Assembly: GCA_945910975.1 (NCBI GenBank)
Contig: CAMDZY010000016.1
Coordinates: 1-15,451, forward strand
From: an uncultured Clostridia bacterium
GTDB lineage: Bacteria; Bacillota; Clostridia; Oscillospirales; Oscillospiraceae
DNA length: 15,451 nt
Direction of reading: 5' to 3'
Position 1 is the first letter of the stretch. Each line of letters starts with the position of its first letter. Under the pieces are notes generated by a model. It worked only from the letters and a program-made list of their open reading frames with translations, was not told the DNA's origin and did not search any database. A program made the position numbers and the translations under genes. Positions 1 through 6,987 of the stretch are shown here, one piece after another.

Positions 1-579
1 CAGGCAGTAGATTTCCATAAACAGGACCGTAAACAGCACACCGCCGATGGCGCCTTCCACGGTTTTTTTCGGGCTGATGACGGGAGCCAGCTTGTGCTTG
101 CCGAATGCCCGACCAACGAAGTAGGCACCGGTATCGGCGGTCATGGCCAAAATTAGGGCGATGCCCAGCTTGATTCTGCCAAATTCCATCACGCGCAGGC
201 GCACCACGGCACTCAGCAGCCATGCAACGCCCAGCCCGGCAAAGGCCGCAACGCAGATGGCGGAGAACGGAATTTTTGCGTGTGCGCCCAGCAGTTCGCA
301 GAACAGCAGCAGCAGGTAGAGGAAAATGACGGCGAAAACGACCGTATGGGAAATACAAACGCCGCCCCAGCCGTAAAATGTTACAAAAAGCGCCATTGCC
401 ATGGAATAGGCGATGATGCGCGGGTGGTCGCACAGCTTGGTTTCGTGCAGCAATTCATACACGGCGATGCAGCCCATCAGCCCAAAGAGCAGGGCAGTCG
501 GCCATGTCCACGGCAGGACAAAGACGACCAACAGCAGCAGTGGAAGCGCCACCACAGCGGTCAAGACGCGTGTTTTCAT
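1..579 (-). CDS. cdsA: Phosphatidate cytidylyltransferase, N-terminal 193 residues (partial)
   Basis: CdsA makes CDP-diacylglycerol from phosphatidic acid and CTP in the cytoplasmic membrane, the branch point for phosphatidylglycerol and hence lipoteichoic acid. The reading frame starts at 579 and stays open to the window edge, so the C-terminal third (family usual about 260-280 residues), including the C-terminal family signature, is not visible. The translation begins MKTRVLTAVVALPLLLLVVF and consists of successive hydrophobic segments. Near residues 160-185 it carries the typical stretch ADTGAYFVGRAFGKHKL followed by SPKKTVEGAIGG, which is diagnostic of this family. The start is fixed by a GGAGGA ribosome site at 586-591. 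It lies 15 bases after the uppS stop and is the last visible member of the pyrH-frr-uppS-cdsA operon. Identification is from family motifs and gene order. Confidence 0.95.
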   Translation of the reverse strand, partial: MKTRVLTAVVALPLLLLVVFVLPWTWPTALLFGLMGCIAVYELLHETKLCDHPRIIAYSMAMALFVTFYGWGGVCISHTVVFAVIFLYLLLLFCELLGAHAKIPFSAICVAAFAGLGVAWLLSAVVRLRVMEFGRIKLGIALILAMTADTGAYFVGRAFGKHKLAPVISPKKTVEGAIGGVLFTVLFMEIYCL

Positions 580-594
580 GAAAAATCCTCCTTT

Positions 595-1332
595 TTACCG
601 TCCGCCAAAGCGGCGGGAGCGCTTTTGGAATGCAGCGATGGCGCGATCCAACTCCGCTTCGTCAAAATCCGGCCAGAGCACGTCGGTAAAATAGTACTCC
701 GCATAGGCAGACTGCCAGAGCAGGAAGTTGGAAATACGCAGCTCGCCCGACGGACGAATGACCAGATCGGGGTCAGGAACGCCGGAAGAGTAGAGCAAAT
801 TGGAGAACTGCGCATCTGTCAGCGCTTCCGGGTCGCATTTTCCGTCTGCACAGTCGCGTGCAAAACGGCGTGCCGCCCGCAGAATTTCATCTCTGCCGCC
901 ATAATTCAGGCAGAAATTGACCTGTACGCCGGCGTATTTTTCCGAACGTTCAGCGGCAATGCGCGCCTCCTCCTGCAATTCCGGCGAAAGACGGGACAGG
1001 TCACCGAAAAAGCAAAAGCGCACCTTGTTTTTGTCCATGTCGGCGATGGCCTCGCGCAGATAGCGTTCCAGCAGCTCCATGATGGCCGATACCTCCTGCT
1101 CGGAGCGTTTCCAGTTTTCTGTGGAAAAGGCATAGACCGTCAGATATTTTAAGCCAATGGATTTGGCATAGTTTGCAATTTTACGAAAGGTTTCCGCACC
1201 GGCTGCGTGTCCGGCGGAGCGGGGCAGACCGCGCTTTTTTGCCCAACGGCCGTTGCCGTCCATGATGATGGCAATATGCTCCGGCAGGGGCATGGTGGAA
1301 ATATCGATCGCTTTACGTTTAAACAATTTCAT
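595..1332 (-). CDS. uppS: Undecaprenyl diphosphate synthase (cis-prenyltransferase)
   Basis: UppS condenses isopentenyl diphosphate units onto farnesyl diphosphate to give the C55 lipid carrier precursor for peptidoglycan and teichoic acid assembly. The 245-residue product has the usual length. Visible motifs are HIAIIMDGNGRWAKKRG (residues 19-35, with the catalytic Asp25), the YAFSTENWKRS block (67-77), NYGGRDEI (143-150) and RPSGELRISNFLLWQ (193-207). The last differs slightly from the common RTSGEQRLSNF. I chose the ATG at 1330-1332. An in-frame ATG at 1369-1371 would add 13 residues, but it lies inside the stem of a perfect hairpin and has no ribosome site. The ribosome site of the chosen start (AGAGA) is itself weak. 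The gene follows frr after 55 bases and precedes cdsA by 15 bases. Confidence 0.95.
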   Translation of the reverse strand: MKLFKRKAIDISTMPLPEHIAIIMDGNGRWAKKRGLPRSAGHAAGAETFRKIANYAKSIGLKYLTVYAFSTENWKRSEQEVSAIMELLERYLREAIADMDKNKVRFCFFGDLSRLSPELQEEARIAAERSEKYAGVQVNFCLNYGGRDEILRAARRFARDCADGKCDPEALTDAQFSNLLYSSGVPDPDLVIRPSGELRISNFLLWQSAYAEYYFTDVLWPDFDEAELDRAIAAFQKRSRRFGGR

Positions 1333-1352
1333 GATTTCTCTATTAGATGGAT

Positions 1353-1378
1353 GCTGGGAATGGCGCACCATTCCCAGC
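1353..1378 (-). other. Perfect intercistronic hairpin between frr and uppS
   Basis: The arms GCTGGGAATGG (1353-1363) and CCATTCCCAGC (1368-1378) pair perfectly over 11 bp around a 4-base loop. The hairpin lies between the frr stop (1388-1390) and the uppS start (1332). On the minus (transcribed) strand no T-run follows, so it does not look like a full terminator. It may be an RNA processing or stabilising element, or a partial attenuator that sets different levels of Frr and UppS. The structure is seen; the role is inferred. Confidence 0.7.
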
Positions 1379-1387
1379 CGGAGTATC

Positions 1388-1939
1388 TCAGAGCTCCATC
1401 AGTTCCTTTTCTTTTACGGCGCAAGCGTCGTCGATTTTTTTGATATACTTGTCGGTCAGCTTTTGCAGGTCTTCCTCTGCTTTTTTCTGGTCGTCCTCGG
1501 TGATTTCGGAGGCTTTCTTCTGCTTTTTAATGTAGTCCATGGCATCGCGGCGGATGTTGCGGATGGCGACCTTGCTGTCCTCGCCGTATTTTTTGACCAG
1601 TTTAGTCAGTTCGCGGCGACGTTCTTCTGTCAGCTGCGGGAAAACAAGGCGAATGACGCGGCCGTCGTTCTGCGGATTGATGCCCAGATCCGACACCTGA
1701 ATTGCCTTTTGCATGGCCTTGAGCAGGCTGCCGTCCCACGGCTGAATGACCAGCGTTCTGGCGTCGGGGGAGGAGATGGTGCCAACCTGACCGATGGGGG
1801 TATCTACGCCGTAGTATTCCACGGTGATGCGGTCGAGCACTTTTGCATTGGCACGGCCGGCGCGGACGGCGCCGAAGTCTTCCTGCAAAACCTCAAGGGT
1901 TCTGTCCATTTTTCTTGTGAAATCTTTAAAATCTACCAT
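1388..1939 (-). CDS. frr: Ribosome recycling factor
   Basis: Frr, together with EF-G, splits the post-termination ribosome so that it can start a new round of translation in the cytoplasm. The 183-residue product matches the usual length of about 185. It has the family's N-terminal helix (FTRKMDRTLEVLQEDFGAVRAGRAN), the central PIGQVG and TLVIQPWD blocks, and the C-terminal charged helices containing LTEERRREL and KKYGEDSKVAIRNIRRDA. The start is fixed by the GGAGGA site at 1947-1952, which lies inside the end of pyrH. The pyrH stop codon abuts the frr start codon with no spare base, so the two are probably translationally coupled. The pyrH-frr order is one of the most conserved in bacteria. 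Confidence 0.97.
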   Translation of the reverse strand: MVDFKDFTRKMDRTLEVLQEDFGAVRAGRANAKVLDRITVEYYGVDTPIGQVGTISSPDARTLVIQPWDGSLLKAMQKAIQVSDLGINPQNDGRVIRLVFPQLTEERRRELTKLVKKYGEDSKVAIRNIRRDAMDYIKKQKKASEITEDDQKKAEEDLQKLTDKYIKKIDDACAVKEKELMEL

Positions 1940-2662
1940 TTAAACTTCCTCCTTAACAAGTGTTCCGATGTTTTCGCCCATGACAACGCGGTAGATGTTG
2001 TTGGGATCCTTCAGGGCGAACACAACGATTGGCATGTGGTTATCCATAGAAAGGGAAATTGCGGTGGAATCCATCACGGCAAGGTGATGGGAGAGTACTT
2101 CTTCATAGGTGATGGCATCATAACGGACGGCGGTGGGATCGGTCGCGGGGTCGGCGGAGTAGACGCCGTCGATATTTTTTGCCAGCAGGATGGTATCTGC
2201 GCCGATTTCGACTGCGCGCAGGGCGGCGCCGGTGTCGGTTGAGAAGAAGGGATTGCCGGTGCCGCAGCCAAATACCACAACGCGACCTTTTTCCAGATGC
2301 CGGATGGCGCGGGAGCGGATATACGGTTCGGCGATGCGGTTCATTTCGATGGCGGTCTGCACACGGACAGGCACATTGCGCTGCTCCAGACTGTCGGCAA
2401 TGGCAAGCGCATTGATCACGGTTGCCATCATGCCCATGTGGTCGGCACGGGTGCGCTCCATACGGTTGCCGCCGTCCTTCAGACCGCGCCAGAAGTTGCC
2501 GCCGCCAACGACGATGCCAACCTGAACGCCTGCCTGCACACATTGCTTTACTACGTCACAAATACTGCCAACTACATCGAAGTCCAAACCGCGGTGCGCG
2601 TCGCCGGCCAGCGCCTCGCCGCTGAGCTTGAGCAAAACGCGCTTGTATTTGGGCTGGTTCAT
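1940..2662 (-). CDS. pyrH: UMP kinase (uridylate kinase)
   Basis: PyrH phosphorylates UMP to UDP with ATP, feeding pyrimidine nucleotide and UDP-sugar (cell wall) synthesis. The 240-residue product has the full family length and amino-acid-kinase fold motifs: KLSGEAL near residues 12-18, GGGNFWRG at 53-60, DHMGMMATVINALAIAD, GTGNPFFSTDTGAALRA and DGVYSADP. A good ribosome site (AAAGGAG) precedes the ATG at 2660-2662. It is the first gene of the pyrH-frr-uppS-cdsA operon. The often-linked rpsB-tsf genes are absent upstream; an ltaS-like gene is there instead, and pyrH has its own promoter. Confidence 0.97.
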   Translation of the reverse strand: MNQPKYKRVLLKLSGEALAGDAHRGLDFDVVGSICDVVKQCVQAGVQVGIVVGGGNFWRGLKDGGNRMERTRADHMGMMATVINALAIADSLEQRNVPVRVQTAIEMNRIAEPYIRSRAIRHLEKGRVVVFGCGTGNPFFSTDTGAALRAVEIGADTILLAKNIDGVYSADPATDPTAVRYDAITYEEVLSHHLAVMDSTAISLSMDNHMPIVVFALKDPNNIYRVVMGENIGTLVKEEV

Positions 2663-2695
2663 TGGAAAACACTCCTTTGCATTGTTCTGATTCCT

Positions 2696-2724
2696 ATTCT
2701 ATTATATTTCCCGTATCTTTACAA
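2696..2724 (-). promoter_or_regulatory. Probable promoter of the pyrH operon
   Basis: On the minus strand a TTGTAA -35 element (2719-2724) and a TAGAAT -10 element (2696-2701) are separated by 17 bases, about 35 bases upstream of the pyrH start. An overlapping TATAAT (2701-2706) would leave only 12 bases to the same -35, so TAGAAT is the better choice. Assignment is by consensus matching only. Confidence 0.6.
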
Positions 2725-2750
2725 GAAATTTTTGGCAAATGCGCAAAAAA
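2725..2750 (-). terminator. Weak terminator-like hairpin after the ltaS-like gene
   Basis: Just after the stop codon at 2757-2759, the minus strand has an imperfect stem (T5/A5 plus GCG/TGC with one mismatch) followed by TTTC. It is AT-rich and weak, so it may leak into pyrH. It is listed because no better terminator separates the two genes. Confidence 0.3.
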
Positions 2751-2756
2751 TGTTTG

Positions 2757-4625
2757 TCACTTGGCAAAATAGTCGCACCGCAGCGTGTCCCAAGCCATAT
2801 TCATGCGCTGGCTTACCTCTTGATTGCGCTTTTTGATTTCGTCCGTGACCTCGCCGGTGTAGGCGGGGGAATAATAAATCTCGCCGTCATACCAGTTGTT
2901 GCCGCGGAAGATCACATAATCGTCATAGTCGCTGAAAATATCATTGCCAACATAATAGGCGTAATTCACATCCAGATTGAACAAATTCGCCAGCGTCGGC
3001 GCAATGTCCATGGAGGAGGTCACCTTTTCCACGGTCTGCGCGGGGGTATCCGCGCTGTAAATGAAGAACGGCGTGTTGCAGAGCAGATCGGAATTGTCCA
3101 CGCCCTTGAGCTGCATGACTGCTTCGTGATCGGTCATATATTTCCCGAAATGGTCGGTGAAGCAAACGATTACGGTGTCGTCCAAATGGCCGTCGGCCTC
3201 CATTCGCTCCAAAAGACTGCCAAAGAACATATCGGTCTGCATCACATGGGAGATTGCGTAGGTATATTCCTCCAGATTGTTGCCGGTCAGCGGAACATCC
3301 TGCGTGGCGATGATTTCACGCGCCTTGTTGACGGCCTCGTCCGAGGTATAGCTCCTTTCATCTGTGTACGGGCCATGGCCGGAGAGGGTGATGATAAAGG
3401 AGAAAAACGGCGTGTCCTTTGTCATCAGATCGTAGCCCCTGATCAACTCGCTGTCGTATCGAAAATGCTCCATACCCATTGCGGCGGAGCCATAGAGCGT
3501 TTCATACCCCAGATTCGGGTGGATGTTATTGCGGCGGTAGATGTTGAGGGCTGCTGCATGGAAGGAATTGGCGTGGTAGCCCTTGTCTGCAAACAGGCGG
3601 GGCAGCGCGGTGGCAAAGGTGTTGTTGAGATACACATCCGGGTTAATGCCGGACGTGGGCGGAATCATGCCGGTGTTTGCGATGAATTCCGTGGTGAAGG
3701 TTGCCGCAGAGGTATACATCGGTGAGTAGTGATTGACAAAATTGATACTTTGCTGCTGCAACCGATAGAGATTCGGCATATAATCCTCCGTCAGCATCCA
3801 TGTGTCAACGGATTCGAGCAGGACAAACATCACATTTTTTCCCTCAAAAATACCGGTCATTTCGTTGTCGGGATGGTTATTCTTTTCGCTTTGGGCATAA
3901 TATTCATCCAACTGCTCGCGCATCTGCTTCAAGCCTGCGTCCTGCCCCCATCCGGTATATTGAATCAGGCTGCGGAACTGGTATTGGTACACACCGCTTA
4001 AACCCAGTGCATAATTGACGTTGGACTGACTCCTGTAAATATCGGCCTCCGACAGCCCCGTCCAGTCCCAGCGGATTTGCGTATCGACCGATTGCATCTG
4101 CTTTTTATGGGGAATGATGATACACAAAAGACCGACAACCACCATCACAAGCGCCGTGATTGGCTGCCTGATTTTTTGATACGGCTTTTTGGGCAGTTTG
4201 ATTGCCAGAAAAATGATACACGCGATGGCCAGCAGCGCACAAATCAGTGCGCCCGGACGGATACGGAGATAAGAGAAGCTGAAAAATTTCGCGCCGTCCC
4301 CGGCATAGGCCAAGTCCGCAAACGAGAAAAAGCTGCCGAACAGGTTATACATCACGCCGTGGACAATGCACAAGATTGCCTGTACCGTAACGATAAAAAT
4401 CATTGCAATCCGTTTGCCGAGTGTGGGCAGCAGGCTGACGATACCGCAAAACAGCAGCGCCCACCCAACGGTGAAAACCAGCGGTTGCAGCCGGAGCGTG
4501 GAAACGCCGGTACAATCGCGGTAGAAAAAGCGGAAGGAGAGATCCAGCGCGACCAGAATGCAGAAAAACCCTGCAAGGGCGTACTTGCCCAGCCAATTGG
4601 CAATGGAGGAGAGTGTTTTTTTCAT
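2757..4625 (-). CDS. LTA synthase family protein (LtaS-like membrane sulfatase-fold enzyme)
   Basis: This 622-residue protein has the LtaS architecture: about five N-terminal membrane segments (roughly residues 12-34, 46-68, 72-100, 123-144 and 155-172), then a large extracellular sulfatase-like domain (about 260-570). Residues expected of the family are visible: metal-binding Glu271 in LLESV, the probable nucleophile Thr305 in YTSAATF, His356 and Arg364/365, His417 in LSGHGPY, and Asp491-His492 in FTDHFGKY. Family members polymerise glycerol phosphate from phosphatidylglycerol onto a glycolipid, or are related phosphoglycerol or phosphoethanolamine transferases. Which of these this is cannot be told from sequence. 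I chose the ATG at 4623-4625, preceded by AAGAAGG. An upstream start at 4721 would have to lie at the -35 element of the promoter. The gene stands alone between its own promoter and the pyrH operon. Confidence 0.88.
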   Translation of the reverse strand: MKKTLSSIANWLGKYALAGFFCILVALDLSFRFFYRDCTGVSTLRLQPLVFTVGWALLFCGIVSLLPTLGKRIAMIFIVTVQAILCIVHGVMYNLFGSFFSFADLAYAGDGAKFFSFSYLRIRPGALICALLAIACIIFLAIKLPKKPYQKIRQPITALVMVVVGLLCIIIPHKKQMQSVDTQIRWDWTGLSEADIYRSQSNVNYALGLSGVYQYQFRSLIQYTGWGQDAGLKQMREQLDEYYAQSEKNNHPDNEMTGIFEGKNVMFVLLESVDTWMLTEDYMPNLYRLQQQSINFVNHYSPMYTSAATFTTEFIANTGMIPPTSGINPDVYLNNTFATALPRLFADKGYHANSFHAAALNIYRRNNIHPNLGYETLYGSAAMGMEHFRYDSELIRGYDLMTKDTPFFSFIITLSGHGPYTDERSYTSDEAVNKAREIIATQDVPLTGNNLEEYTYAISHVMQTDMFFGSLLERMEADGHLDDTVIVCFTDHFGKYMTDHEAVMQLKGVDNSDLLCNTPFFIYSADTPAQTVEKVTSSMDIAPTLANLFNLDVNYAYYVGNDIFSDYDDYVIFRGNNWYDGEIYYSPAYTGEVTDEIKKRNQEVSQRMNMAWDTLRCDYFAK

Positions 4626-4640
4626 AAAAAAGCCTTCTTT

Positions 4641-4659
4641 CTGCGCGGTGTTGGCGCAG
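4641..4659 (-). other. Small hairpin in the ltaS-like leader
   Basis: CTGCGC (4641-4646) and GCGCAG (4654-4659) form a 6-bp stem with a 7-base loop, immediately upstream of the ribosome site of the ltaS-like gene, in an untranslated leader of about 60 bases. It could tune translation. No T-run follows, so it is not a terminator. Confidence 0.4.
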
Positions 4660-4692
4660 TCGATTCGTTTGAAAATGCGAACATCTTTCCTT

Positions 4693-4721
4693 ATTATACA
4701 ACATTCGGGGAACTTCGTCAA
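4693..4721 (-). promoter_or_regulatory. Consensus promoter of the ltaS-like gene
   Basis: On the minus strand TTGACG (4716-4721) and a perfect TATAAT (4693-4698) are separated by 17 bases. This is one of the best consensus matches in the window and lies about 70 bases upstream of the chosen start codon. It is also the main argument against the upstream in-frame start at 4721. Confidence 0.8.
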
Positions 4722-4767
4722 TTATTTTGTATGAATTTGCGGATTGCACTTCTTTCCAAGATTTTGA

Positions 4768-4796
4768 TTGCCAAATGCGGCAAAATATTGTATAAT
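4768..4796 (+). promoter_or_regulatory. Promoter of glnS
   Basis: TTGCCA (4768-4773) and a perfect TATAAT (4791-4796) are separated by 17 bases and sit about 38 bases before the glnS start. It is divergent from the ltaS-like promoter, with roughly 45 bases between the two -35 elements. Confidence 0.8.
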
Positions 4797-4834
4797 AGCC
4801 TAAAACAATTTTTGAAACCAGTGAGGGAAAAATT

Positions 4835-6550
4835 ATGGCAGAAGAACGCACGGAAAGCAGAAACTTTATTGAGGCCTTTGTGGCCGAGGACATCGCCGAG
4901 GGCGGCCAATTTGCCGGCAAACGCGTGCATACGCGCTTCCCACCGGAACCGAACGGCTATCTGCATATCGGCCACTGCAAGGCGCTGTGCATCGATTTTG
5001 GTACGGCGGAAAAATTTGGCGGCATATGCAACCTGCGCATGGATGACACGAATCCCGCCAAGGAGGATGTGGAATACGTAGACGCCATTCAGGACGACAT
5101 CCACTGGTTGGGCTTCGACTGGGGCGACCGCTTTTTCTACGGCTCGGATTATTTTGAAAAGGACTATGAATTTGCGGTTGAACTGATCAAAAAGGGCTTG
5201 GCCTATGTGTGCGATCTGTCGCCGGAGGAATTTAAGGCCAACCGCGGCGACATCGGCACGCCGATGGTTTCGCCCTACCGTGACCGCTCGGCCGAGGAAA
5301 ACCTGGATTTATTTGAGCGCATGAAAAACGGCGAGTTCCCGGAAGGCTCCCGGACGCTGCGCGCAAAAATTGACCTGGCGTCCGGCAACTTCAATATGCG
5401 CGACCCGGTCATTTACCGCATTCGCTACCTTGACCACCACCGTCAGGGCAAAAAATGGTGCATCTATCCAATGTACGACTTCGCGCACCCGATTCAGGAC
5501 GCCTTAGAGGGCATTACACACTCGCTATGCTCGCTGGAATTTGAAGCGCACCGCCCCCTGTACAACTGGGTAGTGGAAAATGTGTCCGTCCCCTGTCACC
5601 CGCGCCAGATCGAGTTTGCACGGCTGGGCATCGATCACACGGTGATGTCCAAGCGCAAGCTGCGCGCACTGGTTGAGCAAGGCTACGTTTCCGGTTGGGA
5701 CGACCCCAGAATGCCCACCCTGTGCGGTCTGCGCCGCCGTGGGTATACGGCCAAGGCGATCCGCAACTTTACCGAGCGAAACGGCGTGTCTAAGGCGGCT
5801 TCCACGGTGGAATATGCCTTTTTGGAATACTGCCTGCGCGAGGATTTGAATGAAAATGCCGAGCGCACCATGGCGGTGCTGCACCCGGTGAAGCTGACCG
5901 TCACTAACTACCCCGAGGGGCAGAGCGAGGTGTTCACCGTGGAAAACAACCCGCTGCATCCGGAACAGGGAAGCCACGAGATCACGTTCTCCCGCAATTT
6001 ATGGATGGAGGCCGAGGACTTTTTGCCTGCCCCTGTGCCAAAGTACAAGCGGATGTATCCCGGCAACGAGGTGCGGCTGAAGGGCGCTTACCTTGTCACC
6101 TGCACCGGCTGCGTGACGGATGAAAACGGTAATGTGACAGAGGTTTTGTGCGAATATGACCCCGATTCCCGTGGCGGCGACCCGGCCGATGGCCGCAAGG
6201 TCAGGGGTGCGACGCTCCATTGGGTGGACGCAGCCAACTGCGTGGAAGCCGAGGTACGGCAGTACGGCAATCTGTTCACCGATGCCGAGCCGGACGGCGC
6301 AGGAAAAAACTTCCTCGACTGCCTGAACCCGGAATCGCTGGTCGTGCTGCATGGCTGCAAGGTCGAGCGCGGCTTGGTCGATGATGCACGCACCTATGCT
6401 GCGCAGGAAAAGCGCACCGCGCACAACGCCCCGGCATATCAGTTCATGCGCATGGGTTACTTCTGCTTCGACAACCGCGACTGCACACCGGAGCATTTGG
6501 TGTTCAACCGAAGCGTATCCTTGAAGGATTCGTTCAAACCCGGAAAATAA
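4835..6550 (+). CDS. glnS: Glutaminyl-tRNA synthetase
   Basis: GlnRS charges tRNA-Gln directly with glutamine. The 571-residue protein starts with a short N-terminal extension. It then has the class I motif region PPEPNGYLHIGHCKA (HIGH at residues 44-47), the acceptor-stem region including DPVIYRIRY and WCIYPMYDFAHPIQDALEGITHS, and VMSKR (270-274) as the KMSKS-type loop. A C-terminal anticodon-binding beta-barrel part follows. MDDTNP at 69-74, with the downstream blocks, separates it from the discriminating GluRS branch. GAGGGA precedes the start. It is monocistronic, with its own promoter and a hairpin terminator right after the stop. Many Firmicutes instead make Gln-tRNA by GatCAB amidation, so direct GlnRS here suggests a lineage-specific acquisition (inference). 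Confidence 0.95.
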   Translation: MAEERTESRNFIEAFVAEDIAEGGQFAGKRVHTRFPPEPNGYLHIGHCKALCIDFGTAEKFGGICNLRMDDTNPAKEDVEYVDAIQDDIHWLGFDWGDRFFYGSDYFEKDYEFAVELIKKGLAYVCDLSPEEFKANRGDIGTPMVSPYRDRSAEENLDLFERMKNGEFPEGSRTLRAKIDLASGNFNMRDPVIYRIRYLDHHRQGKKWCIYPMYDFAHPIQDALEGITHSLCSLEFEAHRPLYNWVVENVSVPCHPRQIEFARLGIDHTVMSKRKLRALVEQGYVSGWDDPRMPTLCGLRRRGYTAKAIRNFTERNGVSKAASTVEYAFLEYCLREDLNENAERTMAVLHPVKLTVTNYPEGQSEVFTVENNPLHPEQGSHEITFSRNLWMEAEDFLPAPVPKYKRMYPGNEVRLKGAYLVTCTGCVTDENGNVTEVLCEYDPDSRGGDPADGRKVRGATLHWVDAANCVEAEVRQYGNLFTDAEPDGAGKNFLDCLNPESLVVLHGCKVERGLVDDARTYAAQEKRTAHNAPAYQFMRMGYFCFDNRDCTPEHLVFNRSVSLKDSFKPGK

Positions 6551-6559
6551 AAGTTGAAG

Positions 6560-6590
6560 GCCGCATCCCAACACACGGGGTGCGGCTTTT
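6560..6590 (+). terminator. Intrinsic terminator of glnS
   Basis: GCCGCATCCC (6560-6569) pairs with GGGGTGCGGC (6577-6586) over 10 bp including one G-T pair, with a 7-base loop and a following TTTT. It lies 10 bases after the glnS stop codon. Confidence 0.85.
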
Positions 6591-6650
6591 GTATGATATA
6601 AGCGCCTTTTTGTAATGACTCTGCACTGCAAAACATGGTAGGACACAAAA

Positions 6651-6691
6651 CGCCGCAGCAATTTGACTTGCTGCGGCGTTCGCGCTTTTTT
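6651..6691 (+). terminator. Second strong hairpin downstream of glnS
   Basis: CGCCGCAGCAA (6651-6661) and TTGCTGCGGCG (6668-6678) form a perfect 11-bp stem with a 6-base loop. On the plus strand a TTTTTT run (6686-6691) follows after 7 bases. On the minus strand TTTTG directly follows the stem. It could be a back-up terminator for glnS or a two-way insulator before the AT-rich region. The stretch 6591-6650 holds nothing else I can name. Confidence 0.55.
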
Positions 6692-6812
6692 AAGAAAACT
6701 TACACAGTGCCGACATTTGTGCAGAAAAATTGTGATTAGTTACAAGATAAGCAATTAAATTTTGTGACAATTGACAAAAAATTGATAAATTGGCTTACTT
6801 TTATATTTTTTA

Positions 6813-6834
6813 CAATAATTATATTGACAATAAT
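6813..6834. repeat. Small palindrome and direct repeat at the -35 region
   Basis: CAATA (6813-6817) and TATTG (6822-6826) are inverted around ATTA. The 8-base word ACAATAAT also occurs at 6812-6819 and again at 6827-6834, a 15-base spacing. Both overlap the -35 element of the promoter of the following gene, where a repressor or activator might bind. The DNA around it is very AT-rich (about 6700-6860), so chance is a serious alternative. Confidence 0.35.
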
Positions 6835-6852
6835 AAAATTAAAGCATATACT
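6824..6852 (+). promoter_or_regulatory. Promoter of the amidase-domain / lipoprotein pair
   Basis: A perfect TTGACA (6824-6829) and TATACT (6847-6852) are separated by 17 bases in a strongly AT-rich stretch. The expected transcript start near 6859 leaves an untranslated leader of about 150 bases before the ATG at 7012. A second TTGACA at 6771-6776 has no good -10 partner. Confidence 0.8.
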
Positions 6853-6877
6853 TAACTAAAAGGTACCTGAAATTATA

Positions 6878-6987
6878 GGCAAAATTCCATGGCCAATTTT
6901 GCCGAAACAATGATAGGGGGATGCGAATGTAATTGGACACTGTGCCATTCGACTGGTCGCCTGGGTGGACATGGCGGAAACGCCATG
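6878..6987 (+). ncRNA. Putative structured 5' leader with three hairpins
   Basis: Three stems can be drawn in the leader. The first pairs GGCAAAATT (6878-6886) with AATTTTGCC (6895-6903), 9 bp with an 8-base loop. The second pairs CGAATG (6924-6929) with CATTCG (6946-6951). The third pairs CATGGCG (6970-6976) with CGCCATG (6981-6987), 7 bp closed by a GAAA tetraloop, ending 12 bases before the AGGAGG site at 7000-7005. It resembles a cis-regulatory RNA acting on translation, but I could not match it to a riboswitch or T-box class I know. No terminator-type hairpin with a T-run is present, so any control would more likely be translational. Confidence 0.45.

Noticed and set aside
280..1152. Long plus-strand open frame of 290 codons opposite cdsA and uppS
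   Set aside because: It is antisense to two well-supported genes, has no ribosome site or recognisable domain, and is rich in residues typical of a reversed frame.
2701..2724. TATAAT at 2701-2706 as the pyrH -10 element
   Set aside because: The spacing to the only -35 candidate (TTGTAA) is 12 bases. The overlapping TAGAAT gives 17, so that was used.
1253..3725. Plus-strand open frames of about 330 codons opposite frr-pyrH and opposite the ltaS-like gene
   Set aside because: They lie fully on the reverse of conserved genes with clear motifs, and none has a recognisable domain or start signal.
4626..4721. Upstream start of the ltaS-like gene at 4721 adding 32 residues
   Set aside because: The added part would be coded by the promoter and leader DNA, with no ribosome site, and would put a polar stretch before the first membrane segment.
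6915..6932. Three-codon mini-ORF (ATG CGA ATG TAA) after AGGGGG in the leader
   Set aside because: The G-run touches the ATG, leaving no spacing for ribosome binding, and there is no sign of a leader peptide with regulatory codons.
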